From positions 62,001 through 126,000 of the forward strand of contig NZ_JACHXI010000008.1 in assembly GCF_014191985.1 (NCBI RefSeq): a stretch of DNA of 64,000 bases. The letters are read 5' to 3'. The position numbers and the translations under genes are program-made. Of the stretch, positions 9,351 to 20,055 are shown one piece after another; within the stretch, counting starts at the first letter, position 1; the number at the start of each line of letters is the position of its first letter. Source of the stretch: Azomonas macrocytogenes. GTDB taxonomy: Bacteria > Pseudomonadota > Gammaproteobacteria > Pseudomonadales > Pseudomonadaceae. The notes under the pieces are model-generated. The model was not told where the DNA came from, did not search any database, and saw only the letters and a program-made list of their open reading frames with translations.

Positions 9351-9443
9351 GGTTCGTTCATATTAAAAAAGGCTGCGGGCCTGTCTGGTATCCCGCATTC
9401 CCCCTTGTACAACGGAGCCACAAAACGGTTCGCACTCTTCAGG

Positions 9444-10151
9444 CTATTTTAGACCGCCCGAATGCTTTAAAAGGTCCCGAATGGCAACCTCTTCGAGAAT
9501 CCTGCCTAGTACCTGCTCGATGGAAAGCACCGTCGAGTCCAGCTGGATAGCATCGACCGCCGGTTTGAGCGGCGCCACTGTTCGTTGAGTATCGCGCGCA
9601 TCACGCTTGCGAATATCATCGAGAAGACTGCCGAGGGTAACATCCGAGTCACTCTCCTTCAACTGAAGAAAGCGCCGACGAGCTCGCTCTTCGGCACTGG
9701 CAGTCAGAAAGATTTTCAGGGATGCATCTGGAAAAACGACCGTTCCCATGTCTCGCCCATCGGCTACCAACCCGGGCAGTTGGCGAAACGCATGCTGGCG
9801 TAGAAGTAACGCGCTGCGCACAGCGGGCCAGGCAGCAACTTGAGAGGCTCCAGCACCGACATATTCGCTACGGATCACATTGGTGACGTCTTCGCCTTCC
9901 AGCATGATACGCTGACTGTACTCTGCCTCGGCAGGAAGAAACTGGACATCGAGATGGGTAGCAAGCACCCTGAGCAGCTCTTCGTTGGCCAAGTCTATGC
10001 CATGGTTACTGGCAGCAAGCGCCAGCAACCGATATAGCGCACCTGAATCCAGCAGGTTCCAGCCAAGACGCATGGATAGCAGGCTGGCTACTGTACCCTT
10101 GCCAGAGCCACTGGGTCCGTCGATCGTAATGACCGGCGCTACCCTCTTCAT
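9444..10151 (-). CDS. cmk: Cytidylate kinase
   Basis: 235 residues. The P-loop GPSGSGKGT is near the N-terminus ([20 protein letters not shown]). [11 protein letters not shown] and [15 protein letters not shown] are the CMP-binding and family signature segments, and [13 protein letters not shown] is the LID region. It phosphorylates CMP and dCMP in the cytoplasm. The start is the ATG that overlaps the tyrA/aroA stop by four bases (ATGA), the normal arrangement in Pseudomonas, so the two genes are translationally coupled. rpsA follows about 150 bases downstream. Confidence 0.96.
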   Translation of the reverse strand: MKRVAPVITIDGPSGSGKGTVASLLSMRLGWNLLDSGALYRLLALAASNHGIDLANEELLRVLATHLDVQFLPAEAEYSQRIMLEGEDVTNVIRSEYVGAGASQVAAWPAVRSALLLRQHAFRQLPGLVADGRDMGTVVFPDASLKIFLTASAEERARRRFLQLKESDSDVTLGSLLDDIRKRDARDTQRTVAPLKPAVDAIQLDSTVLSIEQVLGRILEEVAIRDLLKHSGGLK

Positions 10152-12391
10152 GAATGAGTTTCCTCGCTCACCCGCATGCCGGCTTGATTGGCAAGAGCCA
10201 GGAAGTTGGGGAAGGAAGTGGCCACGTTCGCACAATCGTGGATACGAATCGGAGCGCTGGCACGTAACGCGGCGACGCTGAAGGACATGGCAATCCGATG
10301 ATCACCACAAGACCAGACTTCGCCGCCCCCGATTGATCCACCTTCGATGACGATACCGTCGGAAGTCGGATTGGCCTTTACTCCAAGGATTTGCAGGCCA
10401 TCCGCCATGACCTGGATGCGATCGGATTCCTTGACTCGCAGTTCTTCGGCGCCACGCAGCACAGTACGACCTTCGGCACAGGCTGCCGCGACAAACAGAA
10501 CCGGGAATTCGTCGATCGCCAGTGGCACCAAATCCTCGGGAATGTCGATACCCTTGAGCTTGGCGGAACGCACGCGCAGATCGGCTACCGGCTCACCGCC
10601 GACTTCACGCTCATTGAGCAATTCGATATCGGCACCCATCAGCTTGAGAATATCGATCACGCCAGTACGAGTCGGGTTGATTCCAACATGCTCGATCAGC
10701 AAGTCGGAGCCTTCGGCAATACTGGCCGCAACCAGAAAAAAAGCTGCCGAGGAAATATCGGCCGGCACCTCTATACGGGTAGATCGCAGCGTGTGTCCGG
10801 AACTGATGGCAGCAGTACGGCCATCGACCCGAACCGGATAACCGAAACCCCGGAGCATCCGCTCGGTATGATCACGGGTAGGTGCAGGCTCGGTAACCGA
10901 AGTTTCGCCCGAGGCGTAGAGTCCCGCCAACAACAGACAGGATTTCACCTGGGCACTGGCCATCGGCATGCGGTAATGCATAGCCAGCAGGCGTTGCCCC
11001 CCCTTGATCTTCAGCGGAGGCTTGCCATCTTCGCCAGTCTCGATCCGGGCGCCCATTTCCCGCAGAGGCTTGGCAACACGATTCATCGGCCGCTTGGATA
11101 GCGAAGCATCACCGGTCAGCACCGTATCGAATGGTTGCGCGGACAGCAGTCCAGCGAGCAGGCGCATGGAAGTACCGGAATTGCCTAGATAGATAGGGCC
11201 AGGCGGCGGTTTCAGGCCGTTCAAACCGACACCGTAAACGATCACGCGACCCTGGTTCGGTCCCTCGATGACGACCCCCATGTCGCGAAAGGCCTGGATA
11301 GTGGCCAAGGCATCCTCGCCTTCGAGAAAACCTTCCACCTCCGTGACCCCTTCAGCCAGCGAACCCAGCATGATCGAACGGTGGGAAATGGATTTGTCGC
11401 CCGGCACGCGAATTTGTCCAGAAAGACTACCACCATGATTCGCCAGGAAAATCAGATCTTTGGAATGCATAACGTCCACGTAGGCCCTGCGGGCCAGAAT
11501 TTTACTGAAATGTTCGCGCGCCACCCGGGCGCGCGTGAAAACACCCAACAGGCGATGCCCATCCCGTGTATCGACTGCTGCACGCAGCACATCGAGATCG
11601 CTACGAAAAGCATCCAGGACGCTCAGCACGGCGTCGCGATTGGCTTGGAAGATGTCGTGCCACATGACCGGATCACTACCGGCGATCCGGGTGAAATCAC
11701 GGAAGCCGCCCGCTGCATAACGAAAGATTTCCAGGTTTTCGTGACGGCGTGCCAGCGAATCCACCAGGCCAAAGGCGAGCAAGTGCGGCAGATGACTGGT
11801 AGCCGCAAGCACCTCATCATGGTGCTCTACATCCATATGCTCCACCTCTGCCCCCAGCGTTCTCCAGAGTTGGTCGATCAATGCCAAGGCAGACCGATCC
11901 GCGCTCAGCAAAGGTGTCAGGATGACCTTGTGGCGCTGGAACAATGTACTTTTGGCAGCCTCGACTCCGCTCTGTTCGGAGCCGGCTATCGGGTGTCCTG
12001 GAATGAAACGAGCTGGCATTTCGCCGAAAACCCGTGTCGCACAGCGCACCACATTACCTTTGGCGCTGCCCACATCGGTTATCACTGCACCGTTCAGATC
12101 AAGCTTCGCCAAACTGGCAAGCACCTGCTCCATAGCCAAGATAGGTACGGCCAACTGGATTACATCGGCGCCCCGGCAAGCGTCTTCAAGCGTCTCGGTA
12201 CAGCGATCCACAACCCCCAGGCACACAGCCATAGCGCGCGAGGAAGCATCCAGATCAAAACCAACGATCTCCCGGAACAAACCTTTCTCGCGCAAGCCCT
12301 TGGCGAAAGACCCACCGATCAAGCCAAGCCCTACGACCGCCAACCGGTCAAGAATGGGCTCACCCTGCCAAGCAGAGACCGACCTGCTCAC
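10148..12391 (-). CDS. tyrA-aroA: Bifunctional prephenate dehydrogenase / EPSP synthase fusion
   Basis: 747 residues in two enzyme domains. Residues 1 to about 300 are prephenate dehydrogenase (NAD-binding [15 protein letters not shown], then [21 protein letters not shown]). From about 310 on is 5-enolpyruvylshikimate-3-phosphate synthase ([48 protein letters not shown]). One protein thus supplies both the shikimate-pathway step to chorismate and a tyrosine-branch step. The fusion is the normal state in Pseudomonas and close relatives and supports the taxonomic placement. It begins with GTG overlapping the hisC stop by four bases, and its end overlaps cmk in the same way. Confidence 0.95.
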   Translation of the reverse strand: MSRSVSAWQGEPILDRLAVVGLGLIGGSFAKGLREKGLFREIVGFDLDASSRAMAVCLGVVDRCTETLEDACRGADVIQLAVPILAMEQVLASLAKLDLNGAVITDVGSAKGNVVRCATRVFGEMPARFIPGHPIAGSEQSGVEAAKSTLFQRHKVILTPLLSADRSALALIDQLWRTLGAEVEHMDVEHHDEVLAATSHLPHLLAFGLVDSLARRHENLEIFRYAAGGFRDFTRIAGSDPVMWHDIFQANRDAVLSVLDAFRSDLDVLRAAVDTRDGHRLLGVFTRARVAREHFSKILARRAYVDVMHSKDLIFLANHGGSLSGQIRVPGDKSISHRSIMLGSLAEGVTEVEGFLEGEDALATIQAFRDMGVVIEGPNQGRVIVYGVGLNGLKPPPGPIYLGNSGTSMRLLAGLLSAQPFDTVLTGDASLSKRPMNRVAKPLREMGARIETGEDGKPPLKIKGGQRLLAMHYRMPMASAQVKSCLLLAGLYASGETSVTEPAPTRDHTERMLRGFGYPVRVDGRTAAISSGHTLRSTRIEVPADISSAAFFLVAASIAEGSDLLIEHVGINPTRTGVIDILKLMGADIELLNEREVGGEPVADLRVRSAKLKGIDIPEDLVPLAIDEFPVLFVAAACAEGRTVLRGAEELRVKESDRIQVMADGLQILGVKANPTSDGIVIEGGSIGGGEVWSCGDHRIAMSFSVAALRASAPIRIHDCANVATSFPNFLALANQAGMRVSEETHS

Positions 12392-13497
12392 GGCGCCAAC
12401 ACCTTGCGCAGTGCTTGTAGAAAACGCTCGTTCTCATGTTCGAGACCGATAGATACGCGCAAGAAATCAGGCATCCCGTAACCACCAATCGGTCGGACGA
12501 TTACCCCCTCTTTCAACAATGCCTGGTTGATCGGCGCCGCATCACGAGCGAAATTAACAGCGATGAAATTGCCCCGCGAAGGAATCCAGTCGAGCTTCAA
12601 CTCCCTCAGACCCTGCTCGATCTGCCGCATTCCTGCAGCATTGACCCGACGACCTTCCTGCAGATAATCGGTATCGCCCAGAGCAGCACAGGCAGCAACC
12701 AGAGCGAGACTGTTGACATTGAACGGCTGGCGTACCCGGTTGAGTACATCAGCAATTTGCGCAGAAGAAACAGCGTATCCCACACGCAATGCCGCCAGGC
12801 CATAGGCTTTTGAAAAAGTTCGCGAAACCAATAAGTTGGCGTGCCGGGCAAGATAACTCATACCATTCGGCAGCTCTTCACCCTCGGCATACTCGATGTA
12901 GGCTTCGTCCAGCACGACCAGCACGTTTTCCGGAACACGCTCCAGAAAAGCGCTCAGCGCATCCGGCCCGAACCAGGTTCCGGTGGGATTGTTCGGGTTG
13001 GCGAGAAAAACGACGCGTGTATCGGCATCGATGGCTGCGAGTATGGCTTCGAGGTCATGCCCCCACTGCCTGGCCGGAACCACTTTGCCCGTGGCACCTA
13101 CCGCCTGAGTAGAAATGGGGTAGACGGCAAAAGCGTACTGGCTGAACACCGCATTCAGACCAGGTGCCAGATAGGCACGGGCAATCAGATCGAGAACGTC
13201 GTTGGAGCCGTTGCCAAGCGTGATCTGATTCATTTGCACGCCATGGCACTGGGCCAAGCGCTGCTTGAGCTCGAAGCCATTGCCATCCGGGTAACGGGTC
13301 AACTCCGGCAATTCAGCCCTGATCGCTGCCAACGCTTTTGGACTCGGGCCAAGCGGGTTTTCGTTACTGGCCAGCTTGATGATACCGGCCGGATCCAGAT
13401 TCAGTTCACGCGCCAGTTCGTCAACAGGTTTGCCGGGCACATAGGGCGACAGTTTCTGCACACACGGCAGAGCCTGGGCAAGGAAATCGCAGGTCAT
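12388..13497 (-). CDS. hisC: Histidinol-phosphate / aromatic aminotransferase (HisC2)
   Basis: 369 residues, class I/II PLP aminotransferase. ASNENPLGPSPKAL near the N-terminus, NPNNPTGTWF in the middle and the PLP lysine in SRTFSKAYGLAALRVGY are all present. The family transaminates histidinol phosphate, but this copy lies in an aromatic amino acid operon (between pheA and tyrA/aroA) where HisC2 proteins are thought to act on phenylpyruvate, hydroxyphenylpyruvate or prephenate. A second hisC in the histidine operon is expected elsewhere. About 90 bases separate it from pheA; they contain a small tandem repeat. Confidence 0.93.
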   Translation of the reverse strand: MTCDFLAQALPCVQKLSPYVPGKPVDELARELNLDPAGIIKLASNENPLGPSPKALAAIRAELPELTRYPDGNGFELKQRLAQCHGVQMNQITLGNGSNDVLDLIARAYLAPGLNAVFSQYAFAVYPISTQAVGATGKVVPARQWGHDLEAILAAIDADTRVVFLANPNNPTGTWFGPDALSAFLERVPENVLVVLDEAYIEYAEGEELPNGMSYLARHANLLVSRTFSKAYGLAALRVGYAVSSAQIADVLNRVRQPFNVNSLALVAACAALGDTDYLQEGRRVNAAGMRQIEQGLRELKLDWIPSRGNFIAVNFARDAAPINQALLKEGVIVRPIGGYGMPDFLRVSIGLEHENERFLQALRKVLAP

Positions 13498-13504
13498 AGA
13501 AAAG

Positions 13505-13532
13505 CCTCAAGCTGCAAGCCTCAAGCTGCAAG
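13505..13532. repeat. Tandem 14-bp repeat between pheA and hisC
   Basis: CCTCAAGCTGCAAG occurs twice, exactly and back to back. A related inverted piece (ACTTGCGACTTGAGGC) lies at about 13567-13583. Such CAAGCTGCAAG-type short repeats are common between genes in Pseudomonas; function unknown. Confidence 0.7.
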
Positions 13533-13589
13533 TAGAGCCCAGCGGTATCCGCCGCTTGCAACTCGAAACTTGCGACTTGAGGCCGTTAT

Positions 13590-14687
13590 TCACAATACCG
13601 CCTTCGGATAGGAGCCCAGCACCTTCAATGCAACCGCTTCCTGGCCAATTTTCTCTAGAACGTCCTTGATCAGCGGATCCTGATGATGTCCAAGAAAATC
13701 GATGAAGAACACATAAGTCCATTTACCACTGCGCGACGGACGTGTTTCTATCCGAGTCAAATCGATGGCGTTCTCGTGGAAAGGCATCAATAGCTCGTGC
13801 AGAGCCCCCGGTTTGTTGCGCATGGATACAATGGCAGAAGTCTTGTCGTCACCGGTCGGCGGGACTTCCTGATTGCCGATGATGAGAAAACGTGTGGAGT
13901 TATCCGGGCGATCCTCGATCTTCTCGAACAATCTGGACAATCCATACAGCTGGGCTGCCATATCACCGGCGATGGCTGCGCTGTTCCACTCGCCTTTCAC
14001 TCGCCTGGCCGCATCGGCGTTGCTGGAAACCGCCACGCGTTCCACGTTCGGATAATGCGCATCCAGCCACTTGCGACACTGAGCCAGGGACTGGGCATGT
14101 GAATAGATGCGCGTAATGCGATCCGTCGCGGTATTTTCTCCGACCAGCAGGTGCTGATGAATCCGCAACTCTACCTCACCGCAAATGACGATATCGTGCT
14201 CGAGAAAGCTGTCCAGCGTGTGGTTGACCGCACCTTCGGTAGAATTTTCGACGGGAACGACGCCGAAATTGACAGCACCGCTGACGACTTCGCGGAAGAC
14301 TTCGTCGATGGCTGCCATTGGCGTACTGATCACCGCCTGACCGAAGTGCTTGAGCGCAGCAGCTTGGGTGAAGGTACCCTCCGGGCCGAGATAGGCAACT
14401 CGCAGTGGATGCTCAAGCGCCAGACAGGACGACATGATTTCCCGGAACAACCGGGCGATCTCCTCGTTGCCCAGCGGCCCTTTGTTGATCTCCATGATGT
14501 GCTTGAGTACCCAGGCCTCGCGTTCTGGACGGTAGAACACCGGTGTCTCACCGGGCTTGAGCACTGCCATCTTCACCCGCGCCACTTCCTCGGCACAGCG
14601 CGCACGTTCGCTGATCAGTTCGAGAATGCGCTCATCAAGGTTATCGATACGAACCCGCAAAGCCTTGAGCTGGTCGGCTTCGCTCAT
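13590..14687 (-). CDS. pheA: Chorismate mutase / prephenate dehydratase (P-protein)
   Basis: 365 residues. An AroQ chorismate mutase domain spans about 1-90 (MSEADQLKALRVRIDNLDER). The prephenate dehydratase domain has YLGPEGTFTQAA and VPVENSTEGAVNHTLD, and a C-terminal ACT domain follows (KPGALHELL, and ETRPSRSGKW, the phenylalanine-binding ESRP-type motif). It converts chorismate through prephenate to phenylpyruvate and is feedback-inhibited by phenylalanine. The ATG at 14687 is chosen over an in-frame GTG nine bases upstream because it gives the conserved MSEADQLKA start; it lies one base past the serC stop. Confidence 0.96.
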   Translation of the reverse strand: MSEADQLKALRVRIDNLDERILELISERARCAEEVARVKMAVLKPGETPVFYRPEREAWVLKHIMEINKGPLGNEEIARLFREIMSSCLALEHPLRVAYLGPEGTFTQAAALKHFGQAVISTPMAAIDEVFREVVSGAVNFGVVPVENSTEGAVNHTLDSFLEHDIVICGEVELRIHQHLLVGENTATDRITRIYSHAQSLAQCRKWLDAHYPNVERVAVSSNADAARRVKGEWNSAAIAGDMAAQLYGLSRLFEKIEDRPDNSTRFLIIGNQEVPPTGDDKTSAIVSMRNKPGALHELLMPFHENAIDLTRIETRPSRSGKWTYVFFIDFLGHHQDPLIKDVLEKIGQEAVALKVLGSYPKAVL

Positions 14688-14688
14688 G

Positions 14689-15774
14689 TCAGCCACGCTC
14701 CTTCTCGAATTCAGCCATATAGGCCACTAGAGCCTCGACCGCATCCAAGCCGAGTGCGTTATAGATGGAAGCCCGCATACCACCTACAGAGCGATGTCCC
14801 TTGAGATTGAGCAAGCCACGCGCATCAGCCCCCACCAGGAAATCCTTGTCCAGGCGCTCGTCGGCCAAGCGGAATGGCACGTTCATCCAGGAGCGGGCAT
14901 TCAATGCAATGGGGTTAGTGTAGAAACCGCTGCCATCGATGTAGCCATAGAGCAGATCCTTCTTCGCCCGATTACGCTGCTCCATCGCAGCCACTCCGCC
15001 CTGCCCCTTCAACCACTCGAAGACCAAACCGGACAGGTACCAGGAAAAAGTAGCCGGTGTGTTGTACATGGAACCATTGTCAGCTGCGATCTTGTAGTCG
15101 AGCATGGTCGGGCAGACAGTGCGAGCATGGCCGATCAGGTCCTCACGGACAATTACCACGACCAGACCGCTGGGGCCGATGTTCTTCTGTGCGCCGGCAT
15201 AGATCAAGCCGAATCTGGACACGTCGAGTGGACGGGAAAGCAGATCCGAAGACATATCCACTACTAGCGGGACGTCGCCAGTTTGTGGAATCCAATCGAA
15301 CTGCAGGCCGCCAATAGTCTCATTGGAAGCGTAATGAACATAGGCAGCATCAGGGGTCAGCCGCCACTCATTCTGTCCAGGGATGGCGAAATAGTCATAG
15401 GGACGGGCAGTTGCAGCGACATTGACGTTGCCATAACGCCGCGCCTCTTCAAGTGCCTTGCGCGACCAGATGCCGGTTTCGACATAATCGGCAGTGCCCT
15501 CTTCGGGCAGTAGGTTCAACGGAATCTCGGCAAATTGCTGGCTGGCACCACCTTGCAGAAACAGGATCTTGTAGTTCGACGGTACATCAAGCAGATCACG
15601 CAGATCCTGCTCGGCCTTGCTGGCGATGGCCATGTAGTCATCACTGCGATGGCTCATTTCCATGACCGACAGGCCCTTGCCCTGCCAATCCAGCAGTTCC
15701 GCCTGGGCGCGTTGCAATACGGCCTCGGGCAGCGCAGCCGGGCCGGCACAGAAGTTATAAGCGCGTTTGCTCAC
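14689..15774 (-). CDS. serC: Phosphoserine aminotransferase
   Basis: 361 residues from a GTG start, the same length as the P. aeruginosa enzyme. Family features: YNFCAGPAALPEAVL at the start, FLQGGASQQFAEIPLNLL, the PLP lysine in YAGAQKNIGPSG, and GHRSVGGMRASIYNAL near the end. It makes phosphoserine from 3-phosphohydroxypyruvate and acts in pyridoxine synthesis together with PdxB, which is also in this window. The upstream in-frame ATG would add 11 residues with no counterpart in the family, so GTG is preferred. It sits 63 bases after gyrA and one base before pheA. Confidence 0.95.
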   Translation of the reverse strand: MSKRAYNFCAGPAALPEAVLQRAQAELLDWQGKGLSVMEMSHRSDDYMAIASKAEQDLRDLLDVPSNYKILFLQGGASQQFAEIPLNLLPEEGTADYVETGIWSRKALEEARRYGNVNVAATARPYDYFAIPGQNEWRLTPDAAYVHYASNETIGGLQFDWIPQTGDVPLVVDMSSDLLSRPLDVSRFGLIYAGAQKNIGPSGLVVVIVREDLIGHARTVCPTMLDYKIAADNGSMYNTPATFSWYLSGLVFEWLKGQGGVAAMEQRNRAKKDLLYGYIDGSGFYTNPIALNARSWMNVPFRLADERLDKDFLVGADARGLLNLKGHRSVGGMRASIYNALGLDAVEALVAYMAEFEKERG

Positions 15775-15837
15775 GTCGTTTTCTCTCAAGTCATTGATTG
15801 CCGGCAATTCGCCACCGCTTGCCTATGTGCAAAACGG

Positions 15838-18645
15838 TCAATCTTCGTTATCGCCCGAAATCACCTCGGGAGGCACATCGCCGATACCGCCCTGCAGTTC
15901 GTCTTCACCTGATCCAGCGCTGGTCACCGCTATTTCCTTTTCCACCCCCTCAGCATCGAAGTCCGCCTCGATCCCCTCTTCGTCAGAAGGCTCCTGAACG
16001 CGCTCGAGACCAACCAACTGCTCACCCTTACCCAGCTTGATCAAGGTCACGCCTTGAGTGTTGCGACCAAGCGACGACACTTCGCTGACACGGGTTCGGA
16101 CCAAGGTACCCTGATCGGAAATCAGCATGATTTCTTCACCCTCGAGCACCTGGATGGCACCAATGAGCCGACCATTGCGCTCATTGGTGACCATGGCGAT
16201 AACACCCTGACCACCGCGTCCGCGCTGGGGATATTCATCGATAGAGGTACGTTTGCCAAACCCGTTGACGCTGGCAGTCAGAATCTGCGTACCATCCTCG
16301 GGAATAAGCATGGAGATCAGGTGCTGCCCTTCACTCAGGCGCATGCCGCGTACACCGCGCGCAGTGCGCCCCATCGTGCGTACGTGACGCTCCTTGAAGC
16401 GGATGACCTTACCGCCATCGGAAAACAGCATGACTTCGCGCGCACCGTCGGTAATGGCCGCAGCGATCAGGCTGTCGCCCTCTTCCAGCTTCAGCGCGAT
16501 AAGACCGACCGTACGCGGGCGGCTGAATTGCACCAATGGAGTCTTCTTGACTGTACCGTTAGCGGTAGCCATGAAGATATAGGCTCCCGTCGGTTCATCC
16601 TTGCCAGAGTCCTCGCCGTCTACCGCTTCATCGGTTTCGGCTTCATCCTCCGCTAACACCTCGTCAAACTCTTCCTGCTCTGCCAGTTCATCCTCGTTGA
16701 CTGGAACCTGTTGGCGGACGGCTTCCAGATCCACAGGCAGCATGGCGGTAATGTGTTCGCCTTCGGCCAACGGCAACAGATTGACCAACGGCCGGCCACG
16801 GGCCGCGCGGGAAGCTTCGGGAATTTCGTAGGTCTTCTTCCAGTACACCTTGCCAAGGCTGGAGAACAGCAGCAACGTGGTGTGACTGTTGGCAACCAGC
16901 AGATGCTCGATGTAATCCTCGTCCTTCACTCCGGAAGCGGAACGCCCGCGACCGCCGCGACGCTGAGCCTGGTAGGCGCTAAGCGGCTGGCTCTTGGCAT
17001 AGCCACCGTGGGAAATGGTGACCACGCGTTCTTCTTCGGTGATCAGATCGGCGATGGTCAGATCGACCTGGGAAGCGACGATTTCAGTGCGTCGTACATC
17101 ACCAAATTCCGCCTTGACCTTTTCCAGCTCTTCGCGAATGACTTCCATCAGCCGCTCGGGATTGGTAAGGATGCGGATCAGCTCGCCGATCTGGGCGAGG
17201 ATTTCCTGATATTCAGCCAGCAGCTTCTCATGCTCGAGGCCAGTCAGGCGGTGTAGACGCAGATCCAGAATTGCCTGCGCCTGCTCGGGCGAAAGATGGT
17301 ATTTGCCATCGTGCAAGCCATAGCAAGGATCGAGCTCATCAGGACGACAGCTTTCCGCACCGGCCCGTTCGACCATCGCCATTACTGCGCTGGATTCCCA
17401 GGGCGTGGCGAGCAGACGTTCCTTGGCCTCTGCCGGTGTCGGTGAGGTCTTGATCAGTTCGATCACCGGATCGATATTGGACAGGGCAACGGCCTGGCCT
17501 TCGAGAATATGCCCGCGTTCGCGGGCCTTGCGCAGCTCGTAGACAGTACGGCGGACCACTACTTCGCGGCGATGGCGGACGAAAGCTTCGAGCATTTCCT
17601 TGAGGTTGAGGATGCGCGGACGGCCGTCTACCAAGGCCACCATGTTGATGCCGAATACGCTCTGCAACTGGGTCTGGGCATAGAGGTTGTTGAGGATCAC
17701 CTCCGGCACCTCGCCACGACGCAGTTCGATGACCACGCGCATACCGTCTTTGTCGGACTCATCGCGCAGCTCAGTGATCCCCTCGATTTTCTTCTCTTTG
17801 ACCAGCTCGGCGATTTTCTCGATCAGGCGCGCCTTGTTCAGCTGGTAAGGCAGTTCAGTCACGATGATCTGCTGCCGGCCACCGACCTTGTCGATATCCT
17901 CGACTTCGGCACGGGCACGCACATAGATGCGCCCACGACCGGTGCGGTAGGCCTCGATGATCCCGGCACGGCCATTGATGATGCCTGCAGTGGGAAAATC
18001 GGGACCGGGTATGTAGCGCATCAGGTCGTCGATGGAAAGCTCGCTGTCGTCCATCAGCGCCAGACAGGCGTCGATGACCTCGCTCAGGTTATGCGGCGGG
18101 ATGTTGGTGGCCATACCCACAGCGATACCACTGGAGCCGTTGACCAGCAGGTTGGGCACCCGGGTCGGCAGGACGGCGGGAATCTTCAGCGAGCCGTCGT
18201 AGTTGTCGACCCAGTCGACGGTTTCCTTGTCCAGGTCGGCGAGCAACTCGTGGGTCAGCTTGAACATACGCACTTCGGTGTAGCGCATGGCAGCAGCCGA
18301 ATCGCCGTCCACCGAACCGAAATTACCCTGGCCGTTGACCAACATATAACGCAAGGAGAAAGGCTGGGCCATACGCACGATGGTGTCGTACACCGCCGAA
18401 TCACCGTGTGGGTGATATTTACCGATCACATCACCGACCACACGGGCGGATTTGAGGTAGGGCTTATTCCAGTCGTTACCCAGTTCGCTCATGGCATAGA
18501 GAACACGCCGATGCACAGGCTTGAGGCCATCGCGTACGTCTGGCAATGCCCGCCCGACAATCACGCTCATGGCATAGTCGAGGTATGACTGTTTCAGCTC
18601 ATCTTCGATATTGACCGGGAGAATTTCTTTGGCCAGTTCGCCCAT
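15838..18645 (-). CDS. gyrA: DNA gyrase subunit A
   Basis: 935 residues. The catalytic tyrosine is Y122 (AMRYTEVRM). The quinolone-resistance region reads [12 protein letters not shown] with S83 and D87, the unmutated E. coli form; P. aeruginosa has Thr at 83. The C-terminal beta-pinwheel is present, with the gyrase box [12 protein letters not shown]. An acidic insert ([17 protein letters not shown] and the following residues to about DSGKDEP) splits the pinwheel, as in other Pseudomonas, and the protein ends in an acidic tail. With GyrB it introduces negative supercoils. The start [16 protein letters not shown] follows GGA at a sensible distance; upstream in-frame codons are not conserved. 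Confidence 0.98.
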   Translation of the reverse strand: MGELAKEILPVNIEDELKQSYLDYAMSVIVGRALPDVRDGLKPVHRRVLYAMSELGNDWNKPYLKSARVVGDVIGKYHPHGDSAVYDTIVRMAQPFSLRYMLVNGQGNFGSVDGDSAAAMRYTEVRMFKLTHELLADLDKETVDWVDNYDGSLKIPAVLPTRVPNLLVNGSSGIAVGMATNIPPHNLSEVIDACLALMDDSELSIDDLMRYIPGPDFPTAGIINGRAGIIEAYRTGRGRIYVRARAEVEDIDKVGGRQQIIVTELPYQLNKARLIEKIAELVKEKKIEGITELRDESDKDGMRVVIELRRGEVPEVILNNLYAQTQLQSVFGINMVALVDGRPRILNLKEMLEAFVRHRREVVVRRTVYELRKARERGHILEGQAVALSNIDPVIELIKTSPTPAEAKERLLATPWESSAVMAMVERAGAESCRPDELDPCYGLHDGKYHLSPEQAQAILDLRLHRLTGLEHEKLLAEYQEILAQIGELIRILTNPERLMEVIREELEKVKAEFGDVRRTEIVASQVDLTIADLITEEERVVTISHGGYAKSQPLSAYQAQRRGGRGRSASGVKDEDYIEHLLVANSHTTLLLFSSLGKVYWKKTYEIPEASRAARGRPLVNLLPLAEGEHITAMLPVDLEAVRQQVPVNEDELAEQEEFDEVLAEDEAETDEAVDGEDSGKDEPTGAYIFMATANGTVKKTPLVQFSRPRTVGLIALKLEEGDSLIAAAITDGAREVMLFSDGGKVIRFKERHVRTMGRTARGVRGMRLSEGQHLISMLIPEDGTQILTASVNGFGKRTSIDEYPQRGRGGQGVIAMVTNERNGRLIGAIQVLEGEEIMLISDQGTLVRTRVSEVSSLGRNTQGVTLIKLGKGEQLVGLERVQEPSDEEGIEADFDAEGVEKEIAVTSAGSGEDELQGGIGDVPPEVISGDNED

Positions 18646-18715
18646 GAAAGCCTGATTCCTTAATAGTCGGGGGTGTTGCAGAAAGCGCAAAATAGTAACA
18701 CAAGGCCGCTAGTCG

Positions 18716-18776
18716 CTGGAGGCTCAAGACAGGCAGAGAGCAGATTTCGATAACCTCTTCAACCTCGAGCCTCCAG
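18716..18776. repeat. Inverted repeat between mtnA and gyrA
   Basis: CTGGAGGCTC at 18716-18725 is matched by GAGCCTCCAG at 18767-18776, a perfect 10-pair stem with a 41-base loop. No T-run follows on either strand, so it is not a clear terminator; it resembles the short structured repeats between genes in Pseudomonas. Confidence 0.55.
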
Positions 18777-18790
18777 TGCTTTTCCAGCAA

Positions 18791-19867
18791 TCAATGCAAA
18801 CGCTTGCGGCTCATCAGCTCGGTCATTTTTTCCGCATTCGGCCGCTCGACCACGCCCTTTTCGGTGACGATGGCATCGATTAGGTCCGCCGGGGTGACAT
18901 CGAAGACCGGGTTGAACACTTCGACCTCGGCGGCGAAACGCTGACCATTGAATTCCAGCAACTCCTGGCCGGCACGCTCTTCGATGGGGATATCGTCACC
19001 GTTTTCCAGGCCCATATCGATGGTCGAGCTTGGTGCCACCACCATGAAGCGCACCCCATGATGCATGGCAGTAACGGCCAATTGGTAAGTACCTATCTTG
19101 TTCGCCACGTCGCCATTGGCGGTTATACGGTCAGCGCCAACGATGACCCAGGTGATTGCCTTGGTCTTCATCAAATGGGCAGCAGCGGAATCGGTGTTCA
19201 GGCTTACCGGGACACCTTCGCCAGCCAATTCCCAGGCAGTCAGGCGAGAGCCCTGCAACCATGGCCGGGTCTCGTCGGCATGCACCAGCTCCACCAATCC
19301 CTCCAGGTGGGCGGCGCGAATCACACCCAGCGCTGTGCCGAAGCCGCCGGTCGCCAAGGCGCCGGTATTGCAGTGAGTCAGCAGATTTTGCGGGGAAGCT
19401 TTGTGCTTGCGAATCAGCTCCACACCGAATTGAGCCATAGTCAGATTGGCTTCGCGGTCGGAATCATGGATCGCGATCGCTTCAGCTTCGAGCACGGCCA
19501 AGGGATCTTCCCCAGGCTTGAGACGCCCGAGCCGCTCGCGCATGCGGTTCAATGCCCAGAACAAGTTCACTGCCGTGGGCCGGGAATCGGCCAAAGACTG
19601 GAAATCCGCCTCCAGCGCCTCACGCCAGTCGCCTCCTGCGGCCAGGCGAGCCTTCAACCCCAGGACCAGGCCATAGGCGGCACTGATACCGATGGCAGGC
19701 GCGCCACGGACCACCATCTGCCGGATGGCATCGGCAACGGCAACAGCAGAATCGCAGACCAGCCAGCACTCTTGCATGGGTAATTTGCGCTGATCCAGCA
19801 AATGCAGCCCGCCATCCCGCCACTCGATGGATTTCACCTTCTCGGCAGCCAGCAAACGCTCGCGCAT
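18791..19867 (-). CDS. mtnA: Methylthioribose-1-phosphate isomerase
   Basis: 358 residues, eIF2B-alpha-like family. [15 protein letters not shown] follows the catalytic cysteine (THC, about residue 160), and the catalytic aspartate is in VIVGADRI (about 240). [13 protein letters not shown] and [10 protein letters not shown] are family segments. It isomerises methylthioribose-1-phosphate to methylthioribulose-1-phosphate in methionine salvage. The ATG at 19867 gives the length known from Pseudomonas and is preceded by AAGGGG; a GTG two codons upstream is less likely. The divergent mtaD gene acts on methylthioadenosine, so the pair links two steps of the same recycling route. Confidence 0.94.
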   Translation of the reverse strand: MRERLLAAEKVKSIEWRDGGLHLLDQRKLPMQECWLVCDSAVAVADAIRQMVVRGAPAIGISAAYGLVLGLKARLAAGGDWREALEADFQSLADSRPTAVNLFWALNRMRERLGRLKPGEDPLAVLEAEAIAIHDSDREANLTMAQFGVELIRKHKASPQNLLTHCNTGALATGGFGTALGVIRAAHLEGLVELVHADETRPWLQGSRLTAWELAGEGVPVSLNTDSAAAHLMKTKAITWVIVGADRITANGDVANKIGTYQLAVTAMHHGVRFMVVAPSSTIDMGLENGDDIPIEERAGQELLEFNGQRFAAEVEVFNPVFDVTPADLIDAIVTEKGVVERPNAEKMTELMSRKRLH

Positions 19868-20055
19868 CGTCACCCCTTCCCTACCCGTTACGGAATAAAA
19901 AGCTGGTCATTATACGCAAAATATACGAACTCAGTTCGCTCGAATTCCTGTCCGAAGAAAAAGCCCCTCGCCTCGTAAACCTGCGTCTTGTCGCGCTCCA
20001 AAAGCGTTGGCTTTGTTTTAGACTCCTCACTTTCCTTGAATCAGTGATCATCGCT

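Noticed and set aside
8115-9452. Long open frame (about 445 codons) on the plus strand opposite rpsA
   Set aside because: It is antisense to a clear ribosomal protein S1 gene, shows no recognisable family, and is explained by the codon bias of rpsA.
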